A stretch of 64,000 nucleotides of DNA. Origin: JANMDU01 sp031375105 (lineage in GTDB: Bacteria > Pseudomonadota > Gammaproteobacteria > Burkholderiales > Burkholderiaceae_C). Shown here one piece after another: positions 42,912 through 49,872 of the stretch (positions are counted from its first letter, which is position 1; every line of letters starts with the position of its first letter). The position numbers and the translations under genes are program-made. The stretch covers positions 71,885 through 135,884 of the forward strand of contig JANMHJ010000021.1 of assembly GCA_031375105.1 (NCBI GenBank), written 5' to 3'. A model generated the notes under the pieces. That model saw nothing but the letters and a program-made list of their open reading frames with translations. It ran no database searches and had not been told where the DNA came from.

Positions 42912-42948
42912 GTTGTGTGCAAAGGGCTTTAAGCCCTTTGCACACAAC
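42912..42948 (-). promoter_or_regulatory. 37-base near-perfect palindrome between pilin and chaperone genes
   Basis: The arms GTTGTGTGCAAAGGGCTT / AAGCCCTTTGCACACAAC pair over 18 bases around a single central T. No T-run follows, so a strong intrinsic terminator is not expected. In the operon transcript it would form a stable hairpin just after the second pilin gene. That fits an mRNA-stabilising or partial-termination role giving more pilin than assembly proteins. Confidence 0.75.
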
Positions 42949-42993
42949 TTGGGGTGATGCAAGTTACGGCCTACAGCACACACTCAGCTAAAC

Positions 42994-43476
42994 TCAGAAA
43001 ACGAGTACGACTGATCGCGTCACTGACTCTGAAACAGGGGTGCTACTGTACTTACCTGCTTGCTGCGGCAGTGTTCCGCCAACATCGTAGGTATAGACAT
43101 CTGCTCCACCAATACTGCCAAATGCAGCTGAGGCAGATGCACCACTTGTTACAGTGGGCCCGGTCAAAGATAGTGAATAGTTCAGATTGTTGACTGGAAA
43201 CAAGCCAAAAGATCCCACTGCATTTGGCGCGGCAATATTCAGACCAGCAGCAACAATAGCCGTATTACGACTGCAGTTAAACGACACGCTGACAGCCGTC
43301 GCATTAACAGCCGCACCAAACGCTGTGTAATTGCCAAAAGCAAGCGTAGGGAAGCCCGCAACAGCAATACAGGTTGATGTAAAGCTCACTGTCGCTTGGA
43401 AATTTGCGTTCAGCGAGGCAGCTTGCGCGAGCCCCGTCAGCACCCATATTCCAGTCGCTGTAATGATACGTTTCAT
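42994..43476 (-). CDS. Spore-coat-U-domain pilin subunit (second in operon)
   Basis: The 160-residue SCPU-domain protein has a signal (GIWVLTGLAQA), then SLNANFQATVSFTSTCIAVAG with the first Cys, VSVSFNCSRNTA with the second Cys, and ends ESVTRSVVLVF. SCPU pilins lack an N-terminal donor strand look-alike to type-1 pilins but serve as archaic pilus subunits. It is similar to the following pilin in layout, suggesting gene duplication. Its ribosome site is weak. Confidence 0.85.
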   Translation of the reverse strand: MKRIITATGIWVLTGLAQAASLNANFQATVSFTSTCIAVAGFPTLAFGNYTAFGAAVNATAVSVSFNCSRNTAIVAAGLNIAAPNAVGSFGLFPVNNLNYSLSLTGPTVTSGASASAAFGSIGGADVYTYDVGGTLPQQAGKYSSTPVSESVTRSVVLVF

Positions 43477-43547
43477 AGTTTAGCGCTATAACTTTCTGCC
43501 GGCCATGACATCGCTAAATGCACAGACTCAGCAGAGAAAATAGCGTC

Positions 43548-44045
43548 TTAGAACGTGATGATCAAAACGCGGTTGTCAGTATCGACTGCCGCAATAGCGC
43601 TGTTAGTGATACCAGCTTGCTGAGGAATAGTTCCGCCGACATTGACAGACACGACGTCTGGGCCGCCTATTGCGTTATTGGCTGCGGTTGCTGCATTGCC
43701 AGGGGCGTTGGTTGATGCGCTGATCGTCAAAAAGTAATTCAAGCCGGCGGTTGAGAAATAACCTGTGTTCGCAACTGAGGATGTACTGCCAACACCGCCA
43801 CCCATGGCGAAAGTTGCCACAGCGCCTGCGCCACGGCTGCACTCAAATGAAAATGTGGCCGGGGTCAGCGAGACTGCAGTACCGAACGCCGTATAGGCAG
43901 GAAACGCCAGTGTCGTCGGGTTAGATGTGCTAACTTGACAAGCAGAGGTGAAATTGACTGTTACTGCAAAGTTGGCATTCACAACTGCAGCATTTGCTGC
44001 GCCGCACAAAGCCAAAGCTGCGAGGGCTAGGGAAAGTTTTTTCAT
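43548..44045 (-). CDS. Spore-coat-U-domain major pilin subunit (first in operon)
   Basis: The 165-residue product has the signal MKKLSLALAALALCGAANA, VVNANFAVTVNFTSACQVS, FSFECSRGAGAV (disulfide pair) and the C-terminus DTDNRVLIITF. As the first gene with a good GGAG site (six bases before ATG 44045) it is the probable major rod subunit (CsuA/B role). The open frame extends further upstream but without family sequence. Confidence 0.87.
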   Translation of the reverse strand: MKKLSLALAALALCGAANAAVVNANFAVTVNFTSACQVSTSNPTTLAFPAYTAFGTAVSLTPATFSFECSRGAGAVATFAMGGGVGSTSSVANTGYFSTAGLNYFLTISASTNAPGNAATAANNAIGGPDVVSVNVGGTIPQQAGITNSAIAAVDTDNRVLIITF

Positions 44046-44393
44046 TGAAAGCTCCAATTGATCAAAAGGGTTGTAATTGCACTTGGAAAACCCCAAGTTA
44101 CTCAATAGTACTTCAGTATTCATTTACGCACATCACCAGAACTGCGGGTGTTTCGTTTGCTCACATGAATGGATGCATTATTCGTTGTTTTTCTCACGAA
44201 ATTGAAACATGCAAATATCGAACGGGCTAATTCATCAAGATGTAACAATCACCTTGATTTGTCGCATTTCTCCTCTGAAACCACTCGTATTTTGATGGTT
44301 TGAGCTGATGCAACTACGCTTTTGAGGAAATCCTAAAGCCGAGCCAGCTACAGGGATATTCAAGCGCACGGCGATGTCGCTGATGGCGATCTC
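44046..44393. other. Upstream control region of the pilus operon; AT-rich
   Basis: 348 bases without a gene. The half next to the pilin gene is AT-rich and should hold the operon promoter. The half next to the following gene (44240-44390, reverse strand) stays open in the frame of the neighbouring gene past its TGA and reads like protein (ISDIAVRLNIPVAGSALGFP), possibly a coding remnant. Confidence 0.5.
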
Positions 44394-45008
44394 TCACAAA
44401 CCCAAAGTCGTGGCCGCAAACGATGGCGCGCTGAGGGCGAGCCATTCGTTGCTCAGCTCCCGCAAATCCACACGGCGTTTGGCTGTGTATCCAGCCACGC
44501 CCTTGCACAGCGCAGGCTGCAAGCGGTGCATCGCCCAATGTTCGCTAAGGATCAGGCTGGGGAATTCTTCGTCTGAGGCGCTCGTCACGGCGCGGGCTTC
44601 GATGATGTGGCTCCATTGTTTGCGCCATGAGACAAAGCGGTGATGCGTGGCGATCAGCGTGTCAAAGCGCTTGGCAACGATGGTGAGCTTGCGGCCCGTT
44701 TCGCTCCACTCTTGCAGAGAAGCCTCCACGCTGCGATCGCCCAATGGCCAATCGGCAAAGTTCAGGTCAAACCAAACCATCTCGCGCCAGCCCTCTTTGG
44801 CCGCTTGCGAGATAGCATCACGAATCAGTTGCTGAAACTGTGAGCGGCCAGCGAACGCGCCTTCGAGTAGGGCGGGCTTGAGCAGAGCAGGCTCACTGCC
44901 TGAGGCGGCTTCAGTGGATTCATCAGATGGAATGAGCCGCGCTGGCTGAGCCTTGATGGCGAGCTGGGCTGTTTCAGGAGGGTCGAAGGGCAAGGGTTCA
45001 TTGGGCAT
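44394..45008 (-). CDS. Hypothetical protein downstream of the JmjC oxygenase
   Basis: The 204-residue soluble protein starts MPNEPLPFDPPETAQLAIKAQ and has a disordered front (to about residue 50). A folded part follows (FQQLIRDAISQAAKEGWREMVWFDLNFADWPLGDRS, RFDTLIATHHRFVSWRKQWSHIIEARAV) and it ends SFAATTLGL. The DRSVEASLQEWSETGRKLTIVAKRF style resembles a domain of unknown function in Burkholderiales and pseudomonads placed after ribosomal-oxygenase genes. I do not assign a function. Its start overlaps the oxygenase stop by 11 bases, so they are cotranscribed. Confidence 0.78.
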   Translation of the reverse strand: MPNEPLPFDPPETAQLAIKAQPARLIPSDESTEAASGSEPALLKPALLEGAFAGRSQFQQLIRDAISQAAKEGWREMVWFDLNFADWPLGDRSVEASLQEWSETGRKLTIVAKRFDTLIATHHRFVSWRKQWSHIIEARAVTSASDEEFPSLILSEHWAMHRLQPALCKGVAGYTAKRRVDLRELSNEWLALSAPSFAATTLGL

Positions 45009-46128
45009 AGAGCCATCCTTCTTTGGCAAATTCGGCCAGCGCGCTTGTCAAAGCTGGGCTGGCTGCTTTCAAATCTGTATCAAGCAGGCTACGCTCGTCT
45101 GCGAGTTTGCGCAAGATTTTGGCATCTTGGCCTGCACAGCGGAAGCTTTGGCCGTTGATAAACATATGCTTTGCGTCGTAGCTCATTCGGGTCTTGGCAC
45201 TGAGTTGCAAGCGCTGCCAAGCCTTGGCCAGGCTGCCTTCGTCAAAAAACCCGCCTGCTTTCGGATCAGTCAAGGTTTCGCCGATCAGTTGCTCCAACAA
45301 TGTCTTATCTGCGAGCGCTTTGCTCACAGCTTCAAGAGCAAACGCCATCAATGCTGGCGGCAATTGGCCGGGCTGGGCAGTGGCCTCTTGCGCTTTATCT
45401 TCATAGAGCTTGGCCAGTTTGGGATCGTCTTCCATGCCATCTGCAATTTCTTCGGCCAAGCGATGCAGCAGCTCACGCGCCAGCTCGCCTGCGCGAGGAG
45501 CACGAAAGCCAATGGAATAGGTTTGGCAGCCTGCATCGAGCGCTACGCCGTCGTGCGCATAGCGCGGCGGCAAATAGAGCATGTCGCCCGGCTCCAAAAT
45601 ATATTCCTGAGTGGGCTTGAAGTTCTGCAAAATTTTGAGCGGCGCGCCATCGACGAGCGTCAAATCTTTCTGAGCAGAAATCTGCCACCGCCTGCGGCCA
45701 GCCGCTTGCAGCAAAAACACATCGTAAGAATCAAAATGCGGCCCCACGCCGCCCAGCTGCCCTGCCAGCGAAATCATCAAATCATCCAACCGCGCATCCG
45801 GCACGAAGCGAAATTGCGCCAGCAGCTCATGCACAGCCCGCACATGCAGATCCATGCCTTGCACGAGCAGCGTCCAGTCCTTCTTCTTCTTACCGGGCGG
45901 CTTGTTGATCGGCCCTTGGCTGAGCTTCCAGCCTTTGGCGGTGTGCTCGACAAGGCGAGATTCCACTTCGTCGTTAGCGGCAAGAGCCAAAAGCTCTGCC
46001 TCGTTCACCAAGGGCTTGAAATTCGGCACAGCAGCGCGAATTAAAAGAGGCTTCTTTTGCCAATATTGGCGCATAAACTGCTCAGGGCTGATGCCGCCGA
46101 GCAAAGTCAGGGGATTTTTCACATTCAT
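44998..46128 (-). CDS. roxA: JmjC/cupin ribosomal protein hydroxylase (YcfD/RoxA-like)
   Basis: These Fe(II)/2-oxoglutarate oxygenases hydroxylate an arginine of ribosomal protein L16. The 376-residue product has a JmjC front (FMRQYWQKKPLLIRAAVPNF), the iron facial triad beginning HFDSYDVFLLQAAGRRRW (HxD), GDMLYLPPRYAHDGVAL with the distal His, and a C-terminal winged-helix-like domain. It is cotranscribed with the following hypothetical gene. Confidence 0.9.
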   Translation of the reverse strand: MNVKNPLTLLGGISPEQFMRQYWQKKPLLIRAAVPNFKPLVNEAELLALAANDEVESRLVEHTAKGWKLSQGPINKPPGKKKKDWTLLVQGMDLHVRAVHELLAQFRFVPDARLDDLMISLAGQLGGVGPHFDSYDVFLLQAAGRRRWQISAQKDLTLVDGAPLKILQNFKPTQEYILEPGDMLYLPPRYAHDGVALDAGCQTYSIGFRAPRAGELARELLHRLAEEIADGMEDDPKLAKLYEDKAQEATAQPGQLPPALMAFALEAVSKALADKTLLEQLIGETLTDPKAGGFFDEGSLAKAWQRLQLSAKTRMSYDAKHMFINGQSFRCAGQDAKILRKLADERSLLDTDLKAASPALTSALAEFAKEGWLYAQ

Positions 46129-46189
46129 GGGACAATTCTGCCTGAAAGCCTTCTTTCTTCATCGTTTGACTGGCAAGCTTTTAGTTTCC

Positions 46190-46354
46190 GAGCGCGAAAG
46201 ACGCGAAAGTCACGCGAAAGACGCGAAAAAAAATACAAAATCGTTTGAGAACTAGGCAACAAACATTTTGCATCTCAGTTTTTTTGATTTATTTTTCAAT
46301 GTCTTTCTGTCTTCTTTTGCGTCTTTCGCGTAACTTTCGCGTCTTTCGCGCTCC
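46190..46354. repeat. Inverted repeat of CGCGAAAGACGCGAAAG units
   Basis: The left arm 46190-46229 (GAGCGCGAAAGACGCGAAAG then TCACGCGAAAGACGCG) and the right arm 46316-46354 carry the same sequence in opposite orientation, about 38 bases with one or two differences. Each arm holds two tandem CGCGAAAGA units. The spacer of about 86 bases is AT-rich. Similar GAAAGACGCG strings occur between genes of many bacteria in my memory. It sits in the promoter region shared by the oxygenase and the isomerase genes. Confidence 0.75.
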
Positions 46355-46372
46355 GTATTTGTATTCCTCATC

Positions 46373-46969
46373 ATGTCCGAAGAAACCCAACTCAACCAAG
46401 TCCAACCCCAATGCGTCGTTGCCCTCACTTGGGTGATGACTGACTCTCAAGGCGAGGAGTTGGATGTGCTCGATGAGCCTGCTGAATTTCTCGTGGGCGG
46501 CGCTGATTTGCTGGCCAAAATTGACGAAGCCTTGCAAACCAAGTTTGCAGGTGAAATGCTCAATCTGCATTTAGAGCCGCAAGATGCCTTTGGCGACTAC
46601 ATCGAAAAGCTCGTCTACCTCGCCCCGCGCGACAAATTTCCCGAAGCGCTGGAAGATGGCATGCTCTTTGAAGGCCTGCCGCCCGGTTGCGACCCCACTG
46701 CCCCGAAAGATGTGTTTTTTCACGTGACTGACATTTACCCCGATCACGTCATCCTTGACGGCAACCACCCGCTGGCAGGGATGGCGCTGAATTTACGTAT
46801 CAAGATCGAGGCCATCCGTGAAGCCACGATTGAAGAAATTGGCAAAGGCAGCGCGGGGGTGGGCTTTTTCAAGATGCAAGCTTCGCAATCGCAAAGCGTG
46901 GCTCCTGAAGAAGAAGATGACGATGAGACCCTAGATGCTGCCCTTGAACTGCGTCGTCAATTGCACTGA
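46373..46969 (+). CDS. SlyD-like FKBP-type peptidyl-prolyl isomerase
   Basis: The 198-residue protein has an FKBP/SlyD layout: VVALTWVMTDSQGEELDVLDEPAEFLVGG, FAGEMLNLHLEPQDAFGDY (FKBP strand) and the IF-domain end DGNHPLAGMALNLRIKIEAI. An acidic tail without the His/Cys-rich metal-binding C-terminus of E. coli SlyD follows. It catalyses proline isomerisation and acts as a chaperone in the cytoplasm. Confidence 0.9.
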   Translation: MSEETQLNQVQPQCVVALTWVMTDSQGEELDVLDEPAEFLVGGADLLAKIDEALQTKFAGEMLNLHLEPQDAFGDYIEKLVYLAPRDKFPEALEDGMLFEGLPPGCDPTAPKDVFFHVTDIYPDHVILDGNHPLAGMALNLRIKIEAIREATIEEIGKGSAGVGFFKMQASQSQSVAPEEEDDDETLDAALELRRQLH

Positions 46970-47037
46970 TTTTTAAGTCAAATCGCCATCTACCCGTTAT
47001 AGAATATGCGCCGAGTGCTCATTTATTAATAGCAATT
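46969..47037 (-). repeat. R60 dispersed repeat, copy 13
   Basis: In reverse it reads GCTATTAATAAATGAGC, ACTCGGCGCAT, CTATAACGGGTAGATGGC and GATTTGACTTAAAAA. It fills the gap between the isomerase and the ABC exporter genes. Confidence 0.9.
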
Positions 47038-47041
47038 ATCT

Positions 47042-48835
47042 ATGAGCAACCCTCCTCCTGCCCCCGGCAAGCCGCAATCCTTGAGCGGCCTGATTCCTTT
47101 CCTCAAACCCTACCGTAGCCGCATCGCACTTGCAGGGTTGTTCCTCGTATTAGCGGCAGTGGCCACGCTAGCATTTCCTTGGGCGCTGCGGGTGTTGATC
47201 GATGGCGGCTTACAGGCGGGCGGGTCAGCGCAAGACAAAGGAGCTCAGTTGCTGGCGCTGCGTGGGCATTTCTTTGATTTGTTTTTAGTGGCCGTGGCGC
47301 TGGGGCTGTTTAGTGCAGCGCGGTTTTTTACCGTGAGCTGGCTGGGCGAGCGCATCACGGCGGATTTGCGCAATGCGGTATATGCCAAGGTGCTGCGCCA
47401 AAGCCCGGAGTTTTTTGAGACGACGCAAACAGGCGAAGTGCTCTCAAGGCTCACGGCGGATACCACGCTGGTGCAAACCGTGGTGGGCTCCTCGCTCTCA
47501 ATGGGGCTGCGCAATGCGGTGATGGGCATCGGGGCGCTGGCGATGCTGGTCTGGACGAACCCAAAAGTGATGGCCACCGTGCTGGGCATTTTGATTCTGA
47601 TCGTGCTGCCTGTGCTGATCGTGGGGCGGCGCGTGCGCAAGCTCTCGCGGGCGAGCCAAGATCGCGTGGCCGATTCGAGCGCGATTGCTGCCGAGGTGCT
47701 GAATGCGATTCCCGTGGTGCAAAGCTACACCGCAGAAGGCCGTGAATCGCAGCGCTTTGATGTGTCCACTGACAATGCTTTTCGCGTGGCGATTCGTCGC
47801 ACCACGATGCGCTCCGCGCTGGTGGCCTTCATCATCATCGCCACATCAGCAGCCCTGCTCTGGGGCTTGTTTCAGGGCACGCAAGCCGTGATCGCCGGCA
47901 AGATCAGCGCGGGGCATTTGGGGCAAACCGTGGTGTATGTGATCATCTTGGCCAGCGCGTTTGCAGTGCTCGGCGAGGTGTATGGCGATTTGCTGCGCGC
48001 TGCGGGCGCGACCGAGCGGTTGATGGAGCTTTTACATGCGCCTGAGCGCATCTTTTCTAAGCGAAATCTGCCTCTACCCGTTATAGAATCAGCGCAGTAT
48101 GCTATTGAATTCATAGCGACTACATTTCACTATCCTTCCCGCCCTAACCTGCCTTCGATGCAGGATTTCAGCTTGCAACTGCAGCGCGGTGAGACGCTGG
48201 CCTTGGTGGGCGAGAGCGGCGCTGGCAAGACGACTGTGTTTCAGTTACTCCAGCGTTTTTACGAACCACAGCAAGGCAGCATCCAGCTTTTTGGCGCACC
48301 CATCGAAGAGCTGTCTTTGCAGGCGCTGCGCGGCGCAATTGCGGTGGTGCCGCAAGATGCTGTGATCTTCTCTAGCAGCGCGTTAGAAAATATCCGCTAC
48401 GGCAAGCCCGATGCCAGTGACAGCGAAGTCAAGCAAGCCGCCAAGGATGCTTTCGCAGACGAATTCATCAGCCAGCTCCCCGAGGGCTACGACACCTTTC
48501 TGGGCGAGCGCGGCGTGCGCCTCTCCGGTGGCCAAAAGCAGCGCATCGCCATTGCCCGCGCCATGCTGAAAAACGCCCCCATCCTCCTGTTAGACGAAGC
48601 CACCAGTGCTCTCGACGCGCAGAGCGAACACATGGTGCAAGCCGCCCTAGAACGCGCCATGCAAGGCCGCACCACACTCGTCATCGCCCACCGCCTGGCT
48701 ACGATTCAAAAAGCTGACCGCATTGTCGTGCTCGACAAAGGACGTATTGTGGAAATTGGTAAGCATGATGAGTTGGTCGCTCGTGCGGGCGTGTATGCGA
48801 AGTTGGCGGCTTTGCAGTTTGGGGCTGCTACGTAA
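47042..48835 (+). CDS. MsbA-like ABC exporter (fused membrane and ATPase domains)
   Basis: The 597-residue homodimeric exporter has six membrane segments (residues 25-310), then a nucleotide-binding domain with Walker A GESGAGKTTVF, Q-loop VVPQDAVIFSS, signature RLSGGQKQRIAIARAM, Walker B ILLLDEATSALD and switch VIAHRLATIQ. The substrate is unknown; lipid, peptide or drug export are all possible. The linker and first ATPase strand (residues 337-359, SKRNLPLPVIESAQYAIEFI) are coded by an R60 copy. A terminator follows. Confidence 0.93.
   Translation: MSNPPPAPGKPQSLSGLIPFLKPYRSRIALAGLFLVLAAVATLAFPWALRVLIDGGLQAGGSAQDKGAQLLALRGHFFDLFLVAVALGLFSAARFFTVSWLGERITADLRNAVYAKVLRQSPEFFETTQTGEVLSRLTADTTLVQTVVGSSLSMGLRNAVMGIGALAMLVWTNPKVMATVLGILILIVLPVLIVGRRVRKLSRASQDRVADSSAIAAEVLNAIPVVQSYTAEGRESQRFDVSTDNAFRVAIRRTTMRSALVAFIIIATSAALLWGLFQGTQAVIAGKISAGHLGQTVVYVIILASAFAVLGEVYGDLLRAAGATERLMELLHAPERIFSKRNLPLPVIESAQYAIEFIATTFHYPSRPNLPSMQDFSLQLQRGETLALVGESGAGKTTVFQLLQRFYEPQQGSIQLFGAPIEELSLQALRGAIAVVPQDAVIFSSSALENIRYGKPDASDSEVKQAAKDAFADEFISQLPEGYDTFLGERGVRLSGGQKQRIAIARAMLKNAPILLLDEATSALDAQSEHMVQAALERAMQGRTTLVIAHRLATIQKADRIVVLDKGRIVEIGKHDELVARAGVYAKLAALQFGAAT
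48053..48118 (-). repeat. R60 dispersed repeat, copy 14, inside the ABC exporter gene
   Basis: In reverse it reads GCTATGAATTCAATAGC, ATACTGCGCTGA, CTATAACGGGTAGAGGC and GATTTCGCTTAGAAAA, a complete copy. It is translated in frame without stops. Confidence 0.92.
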
Positions 48836-48903
48836 CCTGCCGAGTGGTCAACGCGTGTTTTGCTCGCGCACTATCGGTTCATGCGGCACTCCAGTAAACA
48901 GAA

Positions 48904-48928
48904 GCGGTGCGCTAAGCACCGTTTTTTG
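48904..48928 (+). terminator. Terminator after the ABC exporter gene
   Basis: GCGGTGC - GCTAA - GCACCGTTTTTT. Confidence 0.9.
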
Positions 48929-49001
48929 CTGCAACGCACCAAAATCGTGTTCACATCCTCCCCAAATTGCTGAATTCAGCGCTTTAAAGCGTTAAAAAAG
49001 C

Positions 49002-49017
49002 TGGCACAGGCTTTGCA
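49002..49017 (+). promoter_or_regulatory. Sigma-54-type (-24/-12) promoter of the accessory operon
   Basis: TGGCACAGGCTTTGCA matches TGGCACGNNNNTTGCW at every fixed position except one (A for the G at position 7), with correct GG-to-GC spacing. Transcription would start near 49029, about 19 bases before the GntR start codon and inside the palindrome at 49024-49041. Confidence 0.8.
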
Positions 49018-49023
49018 TAGCAT

Positions 49024-49041
49024 AACTTGTCATAACAAGTT
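49024..49041. promoter_or_regulatory. Palindromic operator of the GntR regulator
   Basis: AACTTGTCATAACAAGTT is an exact inverted repeat apart from its centre, with the CTTGT..ACAAG half-sites usual for HutC/UTRA-type GntR repressors. It overlaps the expected start point of the sigma-54 promoter and lies six bases before the regulator's ATG. Confidence 0.8.
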
Positions 49042-49047
49042 GATTCT

Positions 49048-49860
49048 ATGAAAGCCCTGCTCCAACCCTCTCGATTGCGCGCTGTTGAAAGTTTGCCTGC
49101 GATAGATGCAGTGCCAACATTTCAGCCGAATTCACCTGTGCCTATGTATGCGCAAATCCGGGAGATCTTGCGCGCCCGCATTTTGGATGGCACTCACAGC
49201 ACCCATGAGCAATTGGCTTCAGAGAGCGAAATGATGGCCACTTTTGGTGTGAGTCGGATCACGGTGCGACAAGCCCTCAATGATTTGCAAAACGAAGGCT
49301 TGATTTTCCGCATGCATGGCAAAGGCACTTTTGTCTCCAAGCCCAAAGCCTTCCAAGATCTCGGCAAGCTGCAAGGTTTTGGGGAGGCGATGCGCCAAAT
49401 GGGTTATGAGACTTATGCCCGCGTCATCAGCATCGATGCCGTCACGCCCTCCCAACAGGTGCGAGATAAGTTGCTATTGCCCAAGCGCGCCAAAGTCACA
49501 GAGCTGCAGCGCCTGCGCTTCCTCAACCGCGAGCCGATCTCACTAGATATCACCTATGTGCCCACAGCCATTGGCAATCGCCTAGCCAAAGAAGATTTGG
49601 CCACCCGCGATGTGTTTGTGATCCTTGAAAACGACTATGGTATTGCGCTCGGCCATGCCGATCTGCAAATTGGTTCCACTTTGGCAGACGAGTATCTCGC
49701 TGAGCAACTGCGCGTGGACGCTGGCTCGCCCGTGCTGCTGATTGAGCGCACCACTTTCACCAGCGATGGCCAACCCATCGACTACGAACACCTCTATTAC
49801 CGAGGCGATGCCTTGCAGTATCGCGTGCGTGTGGATCGTGTCCCACTTCATCCCGACTGA
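49048..49860 (+). CDS. GntR-family regulator with UTRA domain
   Basis: The 270-residue protein has a GntR winged helix (PMYAQIREILRARILDGTHSTHEQLASESEMMATFGVSRITVRQALNDL, residues 32-85) and a UTRA ligand-binding domain (residues 108-255, with LQRLRFLNREPISLDITYVP and VLLIERTTFTSDGQPIDYEHLYYRGD). HutC-type members are repressors released by a pathway metabolite. It is first gene of the operon and lies directly behind its probable operator, implying autoregulation. Confidence 0.92.
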   Translation: MKALLQPSRLRAVESLPAIDAVPTFQPNSPVPMYAQIREILRARILDGTHSTHEQLASESEMMATFGVSRITVRQALNDLQNEGLIFRMHGKGTFVSKPKAFQDLGKLQGFGEAMRQMGYETYARVISIDAVTPSQQVRDKLLLPKRAKVTELQRLRFLNREPISLDITYVPTAIGNRLAKEDLATRDVFVILENDYGIALGHADLQIGSTLADEYLAEQLRVDAGSPVLLIERTTFTSDGQPIDYEHLYYRGDALQYRVRVDRVPLHPD

Positions 49861-49872
49861 AAGGAAAGCAGC

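Noticed and set aside
48904..48928. GGTGC-n5-GCACC palindrome as an activator-binding site for the sigma-54 promoter
   Set aside because: It is followed by six Ts directly after the exporter gene, so a terminator is simpler. The half-sites also face the wrong way for an NtrC site.
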